Origin: Laedolimicola ammoniilytica
GTDB taxonomy: Bacteria; Bacillota; Clostridia; Lachnospirales; Lachnospiraceae
Assembly (NCBI RefSeq): GCF_025567165.1
Contig: NZ_JAOQKC010000003.1
Coordinates: 175,951-239,950, forward strand
Reading direction: 5' to 3'
Length of the DNA stretch: 64,000 bases
Shown here: positions 1-8,295 of the stretch, in pieces
Numbering within the stretch: the stretch's first letter is position 1
How the letters are laid out: each line of letters opens with the position of its first letter
The notes under the pieces: model-generated
Database searches by the model: none
Told to the model about the DNA's origin: nothing
The model's input: the letters and a program-made list of their open reading frames with translations, nothing else
Program-made: the position numbers and the translations under genes

Positions 1-2
1 GC

Positions 3-146
3 CGGGGCCGGTTCGATACTGAGGTGCTGGTGCGAAGTCGGGAAGGGCTGGAGGCAAATGAGGATTTGGTTATGGATCGGGCAAGCCTGGAGGATATTCT
101 TCTTTATACGGCGGGAGAGCCGGGAAATGAGAGGTGTGCGGGATGA
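3..146 (+). CDS. ABC transporter ATP-binding protein, C-terminal end only (partial)
   Basis: The window opens inside a reading frame that runs without a stop to TGA at 144-146. The visible 47 residues (ending ...LLYTAGEPGNERCAG) resemble the tail of ABC-2 exporter ATPases, whose last helix usually reads SLE-[DE]-I-[ML]-L. The Walker and signature motifs lie upstream of the window, so the assignment rests on this tail and on context: the stop overlaps the start codon of the following ABC-2 permease in an ATGA arrangement, the usual ATPase-permease order. The substrate cannot be inferred. Confidence 0.6.
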   Translation, partial: RGRFDTEVLVRSREGLEANEDLVMDRASLEDILLYTAGEPGNERCAG

Positions 147-790
147 AGGGACTGATTTTGAAGGACTTGTATACACTGCGGCAGATGGGGAAGATCTATC
201 TGATTTGCATGGTGTGCCTGGTGATCTGGGGCCTGGTTACAGACAATCCAACCATGCTTTCCAGCCTGCTTCTGGTATATGGGCTGATGCTTTTAATTAC
301 GACAGCCTCCTACGATGAAGCCTCCCATTTTAACCGGTACGCGCTGACCCTTCCCCTGACGCCAAAGAAACTGGTACAGGCGAAGTACCTGTTTGCGTTG
401 CTTCTTTTCGCAGTTATGGTGACGCTGGGGATTCTGGGCGGCGCAGGTATGCTTGCGGTGCTGGGAGCAAAGGCAGAGATGGGGTACGGAGAGCTTCTGG
501 CGTCCACATGTTCCATCAGTTGTATCTATCTGATGACAATTGTTTTCATATTGCCCTGCATCTATAAATTTGGTGTGGAAAAATCCCGGTTTCTGTTTAT
601 GGCGACTTACCTGCTTGTATTTGCCGGCTTCGCGCTGCTGTTCAGTATAGATAATATGAAAACCTGGCTTTCCGGACTGGGTGATCGGGGATTCCTGTCC
701 ATAGGCGCAGTCTTCGGAGCGCTGGCTGTCGTGGGGCTGATTGTGTCCTACCATATTTCCATCCGAATTGTGGAAAATAAGGAATGGTAA
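143..790 (+). CDS. ABC-2 type transporter permease
   Basis: This 215-residue polytopic membrane protein has about six hydrophobic segments and a charged cytosolic loop (residues about 55-75) carrying LPLTPKKLVQAKY. That loop, with a short LPL/TxKKxVxAK motif, is typical of the small ABC2_membrane permeases paired with a cytosolic ATPase in Firmicutes. I chose ATG 143 rather than GTG 134 because it overlaps the upstream ATPase stop (ATGA), which implies translational coupling. The pair probably exports a lipid, peptide or drug; nothing in the sequence narrows this. A hairpin terminator follows at 829. Confidence 0.85.
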   Translation: MKGLILKDLYTLRQMGKIYLICMVCLVIWGLVTDNPTMLSSLLLVYGLMLLITTASYDEASHFNRYALTLPLTPKKLVQAKYLFALLLFAVMVTLGILGGAGMLAVLGAKAEMGYGELLASTCSISCIYLMTIVFILPCIYKFGVEKSRFLFMATYLLVFAGFALLFSIDNMKTWLSGLGDRGFLSIGAVFGALAVVGLIVSYHISIRIVENKEW

Positions 791-828
791 GGCAGCATGT
801 TCACAAAATCTTAAGAAATATTTCAGAA

Positions 829-860
829 AAAGGGACTGGCAAAACCGGTCCCTTTCTACT
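829..860 (+). terminator. Rho-independent terminator of the ABC exporter operon
   Basis: An 11-bp stem (AAAGGGACTGG paired with CCGGTCCCTTT, one G-U pair) with a CAAAA loop, ending in a short T-rich tail. It lies 38 bp after the permease stop. Confidence 0.7.
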
Positions 861-906
861 ATACTGAATATCGGACAAAAGTTGACATAAAAACAAAGGA
901 GTTAGC

Positions 907-1926
907 ATGACCAGACGGCAGAAAAAAAGAACCTGGGTCTTCGCCGGAGTAATTTCCACGCTGCTTGGCGCGGGCGTTCTGATTGGCAGAGTCTATGCCC
1001 AGAGCCTGGAGCCTGCAGAGGCGGCAGCGGAAGCGGCGATCCCGGATGTGCTGGAGACGGAAGAGAAAGTATTGGAAGAGACAAAAGAAGAAGCGGAGGA
1101 ACATCTGCCGGAGGACTGGAATCTGATTCTGGTCAATAAGACACACCCGATTCCCGAAGATTATCAGGTGGAGCTGAAAAGCATTGGTAGCGGCCATCAG
1201 ATTGACGCCCGGGCTTACGATGATTTTAAGGCCATGATTCAGGCTTCCCAAAACGACGGAGTGACCATCTATGTGACCTCATCCTACAGGGATCTGAACA
1301 AGCAGATTGCCCTGTATGAGAAGAAGACCGACTCCTACCTGCAGCAGGGCTATTCCCTGGAGGACGCCCTGTCGAAAGCGGGACAGGTGGTGGCGGTGCC
1401 GGGCACCAGCGAACATCATCTGGGGCTGGCTCTCGACATGGTTTCCTCAGAATACCGGAGACTGGACGAAAAACAGGAACAGACAAAGGGCTTTCAGTGG
1501 CTGAAGGAGCATAGCTGGGAATACGGCTTTATCCTGCGCTATCCCAACGGAAGCACGGATATCACGGGCATCATCTATGAACCCTGGCATTTCCGGTATG
1601 TGGGCCTGGAAGCGGCAAAGGAGATCTACGAAAGCGGCGTGACGCTGGAGGAGTACCTGGGCGCGAAGCCCGTGACCGAGGGCGAGGCTGTCACCTATGA
1701 CTACAGGCCGGAGAAGAAGCGTAAGCAGGCTGCGACCTGGCAGAATACGGAGGCAGTGCCGTCAGCTGAGGAAGCGGCGGACGCAGAAGAGATGCCGGAA
1801 TACGAGGAGGCGCCGGAGCCGGAAGAAGTACCGGAGCCGGAAGAGATACCAGTAGAGGAAGAAACGCCGGAGCCCTGTGAGGCTCCGGTGGAAGAAGAGA
1901 TACCGGAGACAGGTGAAGGACTGTAA
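907..1926 (+). CDS. D-alanyl-D-alanine carboxypeptidase, M15B/VanY type
   Basis: This 339-residue exported enzyme has an N-terminal membrane anchor or signal segment (about residues 10-32), a short acidic linker and a zinc peptidase domain (about 75-245). The zinc-site motif SEHHLGLALD and the downstream EPWHFRYV provide the His/Asp/His ligands of the LAS (M15B) family, which trims the terminal D-Ala of peptidoglycan stem peptides outside the cell. The last ~70 residues are a Glu/Pro repeat (PEPEEVPEPEEIP and similar), probably a flexible wall-spanning or interaction tail. The ATG at 907 follows AAAGGAG. It is monocistronic, with a terminator whose stem contains the stop codon. Confidence 0.9.
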   Translation: MTRRQKKRTWVFAGVISTLLGAGVLIGRVYAQSLEPAEAAAEAAIPDVLETEEKVLEETKEEAEEHLPEDWNLILVNKTHPIPEDYQVELKSIGSGHQIDARAYDDFKAMIQASQNDGVTIYVTSSYRDLNKQIALYEKKTDSYLQQGYSLEDALSKAGQVVAVPGTSEHHLGLALDMVSSEYRRLDEKQEQTKGFQWLKEHSWEYGFILRYPNGSTDITGIIYEPWHFRYVGLEAAKEIYESGVTLEEYLGAKPVTEGEAVTYDYRPEKKRKQAATWQNTEAVPSAEEAADAEEMPEYEEAPEPEEVPEPEEIPVEEETPEPCEAPVEEEIPETGEGL

Positions 1927-1953
1927 ACAAAAATTTACAGTCCTTAATTTTTT
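1918..1953 (+). terminator. Strong intrinsic terminator overlapping a stop codon
   Basis: A perfect 10-bp inverted repeat, GGACTGTAAA with TTTACAGTCC, around a CAAAAA loop and followed by TTAATTTTTT. The carboxypeptidase stop TAA (1924-1926) lies in the left arm. Confidence 0.9.
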
Positions 1954-1974
1954 GTGAAATCAGGTTCCCGCCGG

Positions 1975-2003
1975 TTGGAAAGTATCAAAAAATATGATAT
2001 CAT
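1975..2003 (+). promoter_or_regulatory. Sigma-A type promoter for cardiolipin synthase
   Basis: TTGGAA, a 17-bp spacer and TATCAT, 30 bp before the gene start and directly after a terminator. Confidence 0.55.
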
Positions 2004-2033
2004 AGATCGGTACGAAAGAGAGGGGACAAAAGT

Positions 2034-3566
2034 ATGAAGAAGATTCTGGGAAAGCTGCTGAACCGGATTGTGATATTCGGCATCCTTCTGGCTGTTCAGC
2101 TGGGATGGTTTCTGCTGACTTTTACAAAGCTGGTTCATTATTCCACGGGCCTGTCCCTGGTTTTCCGGGTCATAAGTATCCTGGCAGTGCTGTGGATCAT
2201 CAATACCGAGGACAACCCGGCTTACAAGATTGCGTGGATCATCCTGATTCTGGTAGTGCCGCTTCTGGGCGGCCTGTTTTATGTGGCAGTGGGCCACAAG
2301 CGTCCGGGAAAGGGCATGCGGAAGAGGTTGGACGCGGAGCGGAAGCGTACGGAAGGGGAGCTTAAGCAGCAGGAAGAAGTCATGGGACGGCTTGGCGAGA
2401 TGGATCAGGGAACGAAAGGCGAGTCCTATTATTTGGCCGAAACCGGCGGCTATCCGGTCTGGGATCATACTTCAGCGACTTATTATAAAATCGGAGAGGA
2501 GTATTACGCCTCTCTTCTGGATGAATTAAAAAAAGCGGAACACTTTATTTTCATGGAGTTCTTCATCGTAGGCGAGGGCAAGATGTGGAACAGTATTCTA
2601 AAGGTTCTGGAGGAGAAGGCTGCGGCCGGCGTGGATGTGCGATTTATCTACGATGACCTTGGCTGTGTATCCCTGCTTCCGCCCGCCTACAGTCTGATTC
2701 TGGAATCCAAAGGTATCAAGAGTTTTGCGTTTAATCCATTTATTCCATTATGGTCGTTAGTAATGAATAACCGTGACCATCGGAAGATAGTGGTTATCGA
2801 CGGTCATACGGCTTTCAGCGGCGGCGTGAACCTGGCCGACGAGTACATCAACGAAAAGGTGCGCTTCGGCCACTGGAAGGACACGGGCTTTATGCTGAAG
2901 GGCGAGGCAGTCTGGAACTATACGGTCATGTTCCTGCGGATGTGGAACGCCCATCGGCATACAGATGCGGACTATGAGGCTTTCCGTCCTCATGTGTGGC
3001 ATCCGGAAGCCTTTGAGGGCCAGGGCTTTATACAGCCTTACAGCGATTCTCCCCTGGACGACGAGCGTCTGGGTGAAAATGTGTATCTGAATATTCTGAA
3101 CCGCGCAAAGGATTATGTGTATATCTTCACGCCTTATCTGATCGTGGATCACGAGATGCAGACGGCCCTCTGTCTGGCGGCCAAACGGGGAGTGGATGTG
3201 CGGATCATGACGCCTGGCATTCCGGACAAGAAGACTATCTTCCAGCTGACCCGTTCCTATTATCCGGTGCTTCTGAAGGCAGGCGTGCGGATCTACGAGT
3301 ATACGCCGGGCTTCCTCCACGCCAAGTCCTTTGTCTGCGACGACGAGTCGGCTGTGGTGGGTACGATTAACATGGATTACCGGAGCCTGTATCTGCATTT
3401 TGAGTGCGGTACGTTCTTCTATCGGAATCCACTGGTGATGGACGTGAAGCGGGACAGCCTGGCTACCATGGAAAAGGGCAGGGAGATTACCCTGAGCGAC
3501 ACAAGACAGGGCTTCTTTGGAAGCCTGTTCTGCGCGGTACTCCGGGTATTTTCACCGCTTCTGTAA
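2034..3566 (+). CDS. cls: Cardiolipin synthase (phospholipase D family)
   Basis: At 510 residues this is the usual length for bacterial cardiolipin synthase, which condenses two phosphatidylglycerols at the membrane. Two N-terminal transmembrane helices (about 8-30 and 38-60) and a third hydrophobic stretch (about 65-85) precede two PLD domains. Each PLD domain carries an HxKxxxxD signature: HRKIVVIDG with GGVNLADEY near residue 250, and HAKSFVCDD with GTINMDYRS near residue 430. The ATG lies after GAGAGGGG. The next gene, a CBS protein, starts 23 bp downstream and is probably co-transcribed. Confidence 0.93.
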   Translation: MKKILGKLLNRIVIFGILLAVQLGWFLLTFTKLVHYSTGLSLVFRVISILAVLWIINTEDNPAYKIAWIILILVVPLLGGLFYVAVGHKRPGKGMRKRLDAERKRTEGELKQQEEVMGRLGEMDQGTKGESYYLAETGGYPVWDHTSATYYKIGEEYYASLLDELKKAEHFIFMEFFIVGEGKMWNSILKVLEEKAAAGVDVRFIYDDLGCVSLLPPAYSLILESKGIKSFAFNPFIPLWSLVMNNRDHRKIVVIDGHTAFSGGVNLADEYINEKVRFGHWKDTGFMLKGEAVWNYTVMFLRMWNAHRHTDADYEAFRPHVWHPEAFEGQGFIQPYSDSPLDDERLGENVYLNILNRAKDYVYIFTPYLIVDHEMQTALCLAAKRGVDVRIMTPGIPDKKTIFQLTRSYYPVLLKAGVRIYEYTPGFLHAKSFVCDDESAVVGTINMDYRSLYLHFECGTFFYRNPLVMDVKRDSLATMEKGREITLSDTRQGFFGSLFCAVLRVFSPLL

Positions 3567-3589
3567 CCGAGAAAGGGGTTTTATTACAA

Positions 3590-4009
3590 ATGAATATTTT
3601 ATTTTTTCTGAAACCGAAGGCGGAGGTATCTTATCTCTACGAGGATTTTTCCATGCGGCAGGGGCTGGAGAAGCTGGAGCGCAGCGGCTACACAGCCATT
3701 CCGGTCATCAACCGCCATGGCGAGTACATCGGTATAATTACCGAGGGCGATTTCCTCTGGGCCCTGAAAAATAAATTCGCGCTGGATCTGAAGCAGACCG
3801 AAGAGGTCCCGCTTACCAGTGTGAAGCGGCGGATGTGCTGTGAGCCCATTTCCATCGATTCCAATATGGAGGATCTGGTGACCAAGGCTATGAACCAGAA
3901 CTTTGTACCGGTCATCGACGACAAGGGCATCTTTATCGGAATCGTGACGCGGAAAGATATCATTGAGTTCTGCTATAAGGCTTATGCCAAAACGGAACAG
4001 AACGTATAA
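3590..4009 (+). CDS. CBS domain pair protein
   Basis: A 139-residue protein made almost entirely of two CBS motifs (about 20-70 and 85-135), recognisable by GYTAIPVINRHGEYIGIITEG and NFVPVIDDKGIFIGIVTRKD. Tandem CBS modules bind adenine nucleotides or similar ligands; no catalytic domain is present. The reading frame is open upstream into cls, but ATG 3590 has GAAAGGGG at a good distance and begins after the cls stop, so the longer version was rejected. It may sense energy charge; its partner is unknown. Confidence 0.8.
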   Translation: MNILFFLKPKAEVSYLYEDFSMRQGLEKLERSGYTAIPVINRHGEYIGIITEGDFLWALKNKFALDLKQTEEVPLTSVKRRMCCEPISIDSNMEDLVTKAMNQNFVPVIDDKGIFIGIVTRKDIIEFCYKAYAKTEQNV

Positions 4010-4026
4010 TATAGAAAATGTAGGAA

Positions 4027-4055
4027 AAGGAGTGGCGGTAGGTCATTCCTTTTTT
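4027..4055 (+). terminator. Intrinsic terminator after the cls-CBS unit
   Basis: AAGGAGTG pairs with CATTCCTT (one G-U) around a 9-nt loop, followed by TTTT. Confidence 0.65.
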
Positions 4056-4076
4056 CGCGAAGTGTATTTTATCTCG

Positions 4077-4104
4077 TTGATAGATCCATAACAACTTTTA
4101 TGTA
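4077..4104 (+). promoter_or_regulatory. Candidate promoter of the Na+-pump decarboxylase operon
   Basis: TTGATA, a 16-bp spacer and TATGTA. This would leave a ~125-nt AT-rich leader before the first gene. A TTGTAT...ATACAA inverted repeat at 4178-4201 lies in that leader and could be an operator. Confidence 0.35.
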
Positions 4105-4234
4105 AAAAGTAAAATTTGTTGCATATTTTATATTGATTCTCTGTCCAATTTTTGCTAAAATTAATCCCGATATCGTTTTGTATCAATGGTAGTTTATACA
4201 ATACACTATCAAATAAATATATGGAGGGCTGGAA

Positions 4235-5629
4235 ATGAGTAATACAGCACAGAGCCCGGCAAGCAGAAGAATTGAGGGTCTGCTGGACGGGAACAGTTTT
4301 GTGGAAATCGGCGGACAGGTGACTGCCAGAAGTACTGACTTTAACCTGCAGCAGTCTAAGTGCCCGTCTGACGGAGTAGTTACCGGCTACGGTCTGATTG
4401 ACGGTAATCTGGTTTACGTGTACAGCCAGGACGCTTCCGTACTGAACGGAACCCTTGGCGAAATGCATGCGAAGAAGATTGTACGCCTGTACGAGATGGC
4501 ATGTAAGATGGGAGCTCCGGTGATCGGTCTCATCGACTGCGCAGGCGTTCGTTTACAGGAGGGCGTGGACGCTCTGAACGCGTTCGGAGAGGTATATACC
4601 CAGCAGGCGCTGGCGTCCGGTGTTGTTCCGCAGATCACAGCAGTGTTCGGTCACTGCGGCGGCGGACTGGCTGTCGTACCGGGACTTTCTGATTTTACCT
4701 TTATGGAGGAGAAGGACGCGAAGCTTTTCGTGAACGCTCCGAACACCATCGCAGGCAACAACACCCAGAAGTGTGACAGCGCTTCTGCTAAATTTCAGGC
4801 AGAGGAAGCAGGCAGCGTCGATGCAGTCGCTGACGAGGCAGGTATCCTGGCTCAGATCCGCGCACTGGTTGCGATGCTTCCGGGCAACAATGAGGAAGAG
4901 GGCTGCTATTCTGACTGCGCGGACGATCTGAACCGCGTATGCGCAGAGCTTCAGGGCGTGGAGTATTCCGCATCCTACATCCTTTCCACCATTGCTGACG
5001 GCAAGGCTTTCTTTGAGACCAAGGCAGCTTACGCCAAGGATATGGTGACAGGCTTCATCCGTCTGAACGGCATGACCGTAGGCGCGGTAGCCAACGGAGA
5101 GCAGGAGATGACGGCACGCGGTGCTCAGAAGGCAGCAGAGTTCGTAGAGTTCTGTGACGCGTTCAATATCCCGGTTCTGACCATTACCAATGTAAAGGGC
5201 TTTAAGGCTTCCCTGTGCACCGAGCGCAATATCGGCAAGGCAGCGGCAAAGCTTACCTACGCATTCGCGAACGCGACCGTTCCGAAGGTGAATGTAATCG
5301 CAGGCGAGGCATTTGGCAGCGCTTACGTGATCATGAACAGCAAGGGCATCGGCGCGGATCTGGTATACGCATGGAAGGACGCGAAGGTCGGTATGATGGA
5401 CGCATCCCTGGCAGCAAAGGTTATGTATGCGGACGCGGACGCTGAGACCCAGAAGGAGAAGGCGGCAGAGTACGCGGCTCTTCAGGACAGCGTAGACGCA
5501 GCGGCTGCACGCGGTTATGTGGACACCGTTATCGAGGCGCAGGATACCAGAAAGTATGTGATCGGCGCGTTTGAGATGTTATTTACCAAGAGAGAGGACC
5601 GTCCGGCGAAGAAACACGGAACTGTCTAA
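4235..5629 (+). CDS. Acyl-CoA carboxyltransferase (MmdA/PccB/12S-like) of a biotin-dependent Na+ pump
   Basis: This 464-residue protein belongs to the crotonase-fold acyl-CoA carboxyltransferases: two duplicated domains with CoA/biotin-binding glycine-rich loops, for example GHCGGGLAVVPGLSDF (about 145) and IAGEAFGSAYVIMNSKG (about 355). It is shorter than typical MmdA or PccB (about 510-520), mainly through a compact N-terminus. In methylmalonyl-CoA decarboxylase this subunit moves CO2 from the acyl-CoA to biotin. Its position at the head of an operon with OadG, biotin carrier and beta pump subunits supports a membrane-linked role. The true acyl-CoA (methylmalonyl, glutaconyl or malonyl) cannot be read from the sequence. 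RBS GGAGGG precedes the ATG. Confidence 0.82.
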   Translation: MSNTAQSPASRRIEGLLDGNSFVEIGGQVTARSTDFNLQQSKCPSDGVVTGYGLIDGNLVYVYSQDASVLNGTLGEMHAKKIVRLYEMACKMGAPVIGLIDCAGVRLQEGVDALNAFGEVYTQQALASGVVPQITAVFGHCGGGLAVVPGLSDFTFMEEKDAKLFVNAPNTIAGNNTQKCDSASAKFQAEEAGSVDAVADEAGILAQIRALVAMLPGNNEEEGCYSDCADDLNRVCAELQGVEYSASYILSTIADGKAFFETKAAYAKDMVTGFIRLNGMTVGAVANGEQEMTARGAQKAAEFVEFCDAFNIPVLTITNVKGFKASLCTERNIGKAAAKLTYAFANATVPKVNVIAGEAFGSAYVIMNSKGIGADLVYAWKDAKVGMMDASLAAKVMYADADAETQKEKAAEYAALQDSVDAAAARGYVDTVIEAQDTRKYVIGAFEMLFTKREDRPAKKHGTV

Positions 5630-5642
5630 GAGGAGTGAGAGT

Positions 5643-6461
5643 ATGAAACGAAGCTTGAAAAAATTATCGGCTCTGCTGCTCCTGATGGGACTTTTTGTAC
5701 TGACCGGCTGCGCGGCCAAGGAGACTCTTCCGAACGAGGAAGTATACCAGGGCAAGCTCGACAGCTATGTGGAGATGCTGGCTGGTACAGATAAAGAAAG
5801 CCTGGATGCGAATCTGAGCAATCTTCAGGAGAATTATGATGATTTTGAGCAGCAGATAGCTCTGTATCCCTATATCGGCGGAACCGGACAGAAGTTTGAT
5901 TTTACCGCAGACGCATACTTAAGCCTGCTGAAATCCTATGATGCCAACTTTGATGAGTTCGGCGACTTTGTAGGCCTGAAGGAATATGAGGGCGGCACCA
6001 CCGACAAGGATGGCAATGTAACCTACACCGCTGTCTATGAGTTCACAGATCATGACATGCGTCTGGCTCTGGAGTTTGATAAGGACAACATTATTACAAC
6101 CGTAACCATGGACCCCATTTACAGCAAGGGTGAGATTGCCGAGAAGGCAGCCCTGAATACCCTGATCGGTATGGGCTCTGTATTTGCAGTACTGATTCTG
6201 CTTGCGTTTATCATTTCCCTGTTCCGGTACGTATCTGTATTTGAGAACCGTGGAAAGGCAAAGAAGGATACGGCAGAGAAGGTGGCAGCGCCCGCGTCGG
6301 CTCCTGCTCCTGTAGCACCCGCGGCACCTGCACCGGAAGATGACCTGCAGCTTATCGCTGTCATCACTGCGGCTATCGCGGCAGCAGAGGGTACATCCAC
6401 CGATGGCTTTGTAGTGCGTTCTATCAGGCGCAGAAGCAACAACAAATGGAATAAAGCATAG
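5643..6461 (+). CDS. OadG-type decarboxylase gamma subunit with N-terminal lipoprotein domain
   Basis: This 272-residue protein starts with a lipoprotein signal (lipobox LTGC, Cys about 23), followed by ~155 residues of extracytoplasmic domain, a transmembrane helix (about 178-200, IGMGSVFAVLILLAFIISLF), an Ala/Pro linker and the conserved OadG C-terminus (ITAAIAAAEG...RSIRRRSNNKW). Classical OadG subunits are only ~85-100 residues, so the lipoprotein part is an added module. The gamma subunit assembles the pump and brings the biotin carrier to the membrane. ATG 5643 follows GAGGAGTGAG and lies 13 bp after the previous stop. Confidence 0.8.
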   Translation: MKRSLKKLSALLLLMGLFVLTGCAAKETLPNEEVYQGKLDSYVEMLAGTDKESLDANLSNLQENYDDFEQQIALYPYIGGTGQKFDFTADAYLSLLKSYDANFDEFGDFVGLKEYEGGTTDKDGNVTYTAVYEFTDHDMRLALEFDKDNIITTVTMDPIYSKGEIAEKAALNTLIGMGSVFAVLILLAFIISLFRYVSVFENRGKAKKDTAEKVAAPASAPAPVAPAAPAPEDDLQLIAVITAAIAAAEGTSTDGFVVRSIRRRSNNKWNKA

Positions 6462-6492
6462 CGCATGCTCATATTTAGGAGGATTCATAGAG

Positions 6493-6864
6493 ATGAAAAA
6501 TTATACAATTACCGTAAATGGCGTAGCTTATGATGTAGTCGTAGAAGAAAAAGGCGCAGGCGCAGCACCGGTAGCAGCAGCTCCCGCAGCGGCACCCGCA
6601 GCAGCTCCGGCACCGGCAGCAGCACCGAAGGCAGCAGCCGCAGCGGCGGGCTCTGTAGAGGTAAAGGCTTCCGTACCGGGTAAGGTACTGAAGGTAGAGG
6701 CAAGCGTCGGACAGGCCGTGAAGTCCGGAGACAGCATCGTTATTCTTGAGGCAATGAAGATGGAGATCCCGGTAGTAGCACCCCAGGACGGCACCGTAGC
6801 AGGCATCAACGTAAGCGTAGGCCAGGCTGTAGAGTCCGGAGATTTACTGGCATCCCTGAACTAA
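6493..6864 (+). CDS. Biotin carboxyl carrier protein of the decarboxylase (1.3S-like)
   Basis: A 123-residue protein with a short N-terminal strand region (KNYTITVNGVAYDVVVEE), an Ala/Pro-rich swinging linker (about 28-55) and a biotinyl domain (about 55-123) with the biotinylation motif EAMKMEI; the lysine of MKM is the biotin attachment site. It shuttles carboxyl groups between the two carboxyltransferases and the membrane beta subunit encoded around it. RBS AGGAGG lies at 6478-6483, spaced 9 bp before the ATG. Confidence 0.93.
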   Translation: MKNYTITVNGVAYDVVVEEKGAGAAPVAAAPAAAPAAAPAPAAAPKAAAAAAGSVEVKASVPGKVLKVEASVGQAVKSGDSIVILEAMKMEIPVVAPQDGTVAGINVSVGQAVESGDLLASLN

Positions 6865-6901
6865 TGGCATAGCCTTAAGAGAAATCAACGGAGGTTAAGA
6901 C

Positions 6902-8050
6902 ATGGGATACATTTTAGAAACCCTGGGAAACCTCATGCATCAGACCGCGTTTTTTAACCTGACCTGGGGAAATTACGTCATGGTCCTGGTGGCATGCGTG
7001 TTCCTGTATCTGGCTATCAAAAAAGAGTACGAGCCTCTTCTTCTGGTTCCGATCGCTTTTGGTATGCTTCTTGTAAATATATATCCGGATATTATCGCAA
7101 GTCCGGAGGAAACATCAAACGGAGTAGGCGGACTTCTGTACTACTTCTATGTACTGGATGAGTGGTCTGTCCTGCCGTCCCTGATCTTCATGGGCGTCGG
7201 AGCCATGACCGACTTCGGTCCGCTGATTGCGAATCCGAAGAGCTTCCTTCTGGGAGCGGCAGCTCAGTTCGGTATTTTCGCAGCTTATCTGGGCGCTATG
7301 CTCATGGGCTTTTCCGACAAGGCGGCAGCGGCTATCTCCATCATCGGTGGAGCAGACGGCCCGACTTCCATCTTCCTGGCCGGAAAGCTGGAGCAGACCG
7401 CTTTGCTTGGACCCATTGCGGTAGCTGCTTATTCCTATATGTCTCTGGTTCCGATTATTCAGCCGCCTATCATGAAGCTGCTGACGACCGAGAAAGAACG
7501 TAAAATCAAGATGGAGCAGCTTCGCCCGGTATCTAAGCTGGAGAAGATCCTGTTCCCGATTATTGTAACCATCGTTGTCTGCCTGATTCTGCCGACCACC
7601 GCTCCGCTGGTAGGCGCCCTGATGCTGGGTAACCTGTTCCGCGAGTCCGGCGTGGTACGTCAGCTGATGGATACAGCGTCCAACGCCCTGATGTACATCG
7701 TTGTTATTCTGCTTGGTACCTCTGTAGGAGCGACCACCAGCGCAGAGGCATTCCTGAATATCAGCACACTGAAGATCGTAGCCCTGGGTCTGATCGCCTT
7801 CGCATTCGGAACCGCAGCCGGCGTTCTTCTGGGCAAGGTTATGTGCGTACTCAGCAAGGGTAAGATCAATCCGCTGATCGGTTCTGCCGGAGTATCCGCA
7901 GTGCCGATGGCAGCCCGTGTATCACAGAAGGTAGGAGCGGAAGCGGATCCGACCAACTTCCTGCTGATGCATGCCATGGGACCGAACGTAGCCGGAGTTA
8001 TCGGTACGGCTGTAGCAGCCGGAACCTTTATGGCAATTTTTGGAATTTAA
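6902..8050 (+). CDS. Sodium-translocating decarboxylase beta subunit (OadB/MmdB/GcdB)
   Basis: This 382-residue, highly hydrophobic protein is the membrane decarboxylase and Na+ channel of the pump. About nine membrane segments are visible. The conserved GADGPTSIFLAGKL region (about 150-165) contains the Asp that takes part in Na+ and proton coupling in this family, and the C-terminal GSAGVSAVPMAARVSQK and MHAMGPNVAGVIG regions are near-invariant. It decarboxylates carboxybiotin and exports Na+. The length is close to that of MmdB/GcdB proteins and somewhat below OadB. Confidence 0.93.
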   Translation: MGYILETLGNLMHQTAFFNLTWGNYVMVLVACVFLYLAIKKEYEPLLLVPIAFGMLLVNIYPDIIASPEETSNGVGGLLYYFYVLDEWSVLPSLIFMGVGAMTDFGPLIANPKSFLLGAAAQFGIFAAYLGAMLMGFSDKAAAAISIIGGADGPTSIFLAGKLEQTALLGPIAVAAYSYMSLVPIIQPPIMKLLTTEKERKIKMEQLRPVSKLEKILFPIIVTIVVCLILPTTAPLVGALMLGNLFRESGVVRQLMDTASNALMYIVVILLGTSVGATTSAEAFLNISTLKIVALGLIAFAFGTAAGVLLGKVMCVLSKGKINPLIGSAGVSAVPMAARVSQKVGAEADPTNFLLMHAMGPNVAGVIGTAVAAGTFMAIFGI

Positions 8051-8056
8051 CCGAAT

Positions 8057-8266
8057 CAAGTAAGTCCCCTGCTTCAATTGCGAAAAGCAATAAGCAATGG
8101 GGGGGACTTGCTTGTATCAGGAGGAGTGCAAACTCCTTCTGATAAACTGCGGAGCAGTTATTCGGTTATGAGCAAGTAGCGAAGCGGATTGCGAATATCC
8201 GCTTTAATGATGCCAGACTCAAAAAATCAGATGGCATTCGTGCCTGCACGATAAGACATCTGACTT
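8057..8266 (+). other. Array of five consecutive hairpins between two pump genes
   Basis: The 245-bp gap has no gene but is densely folded: a long stem 8057-8114 (CAAGTAAGTCCCC with GGGGACTTGCTTG and an inner ATTGC/GCAAT), 8115-8144 (13 bp with a GCAA tetraloop), 8145-8159 (AACTGC-GGA-GCAGTT), 8182-8204 (AAGCGGAT with ATCCGCTT) and 8225-8266 (AAATCAGATG with CATCTGACTT). None ends in a T-tract. It could be a REP-like dispersed element or an mRNA-processing or stability spacer; no known riboswitch was recognised. Confidence 0.55.
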
Positions 8267-8295
8267 TGGGAGCCGTAATAATAGGAGGAACTATT

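Noticed and set aside
58..318. An 86-codon frame overlapping the start of the ABC permease
   Set aside because: The overlapping frames encode the ATPase tail and the permease, which have clear family character.
881..886. Consensus TTGACA before the carboxypeptidase gene
   Set aside because: It lies only ~20 bp before the start codon and has no -10 at the right distance.
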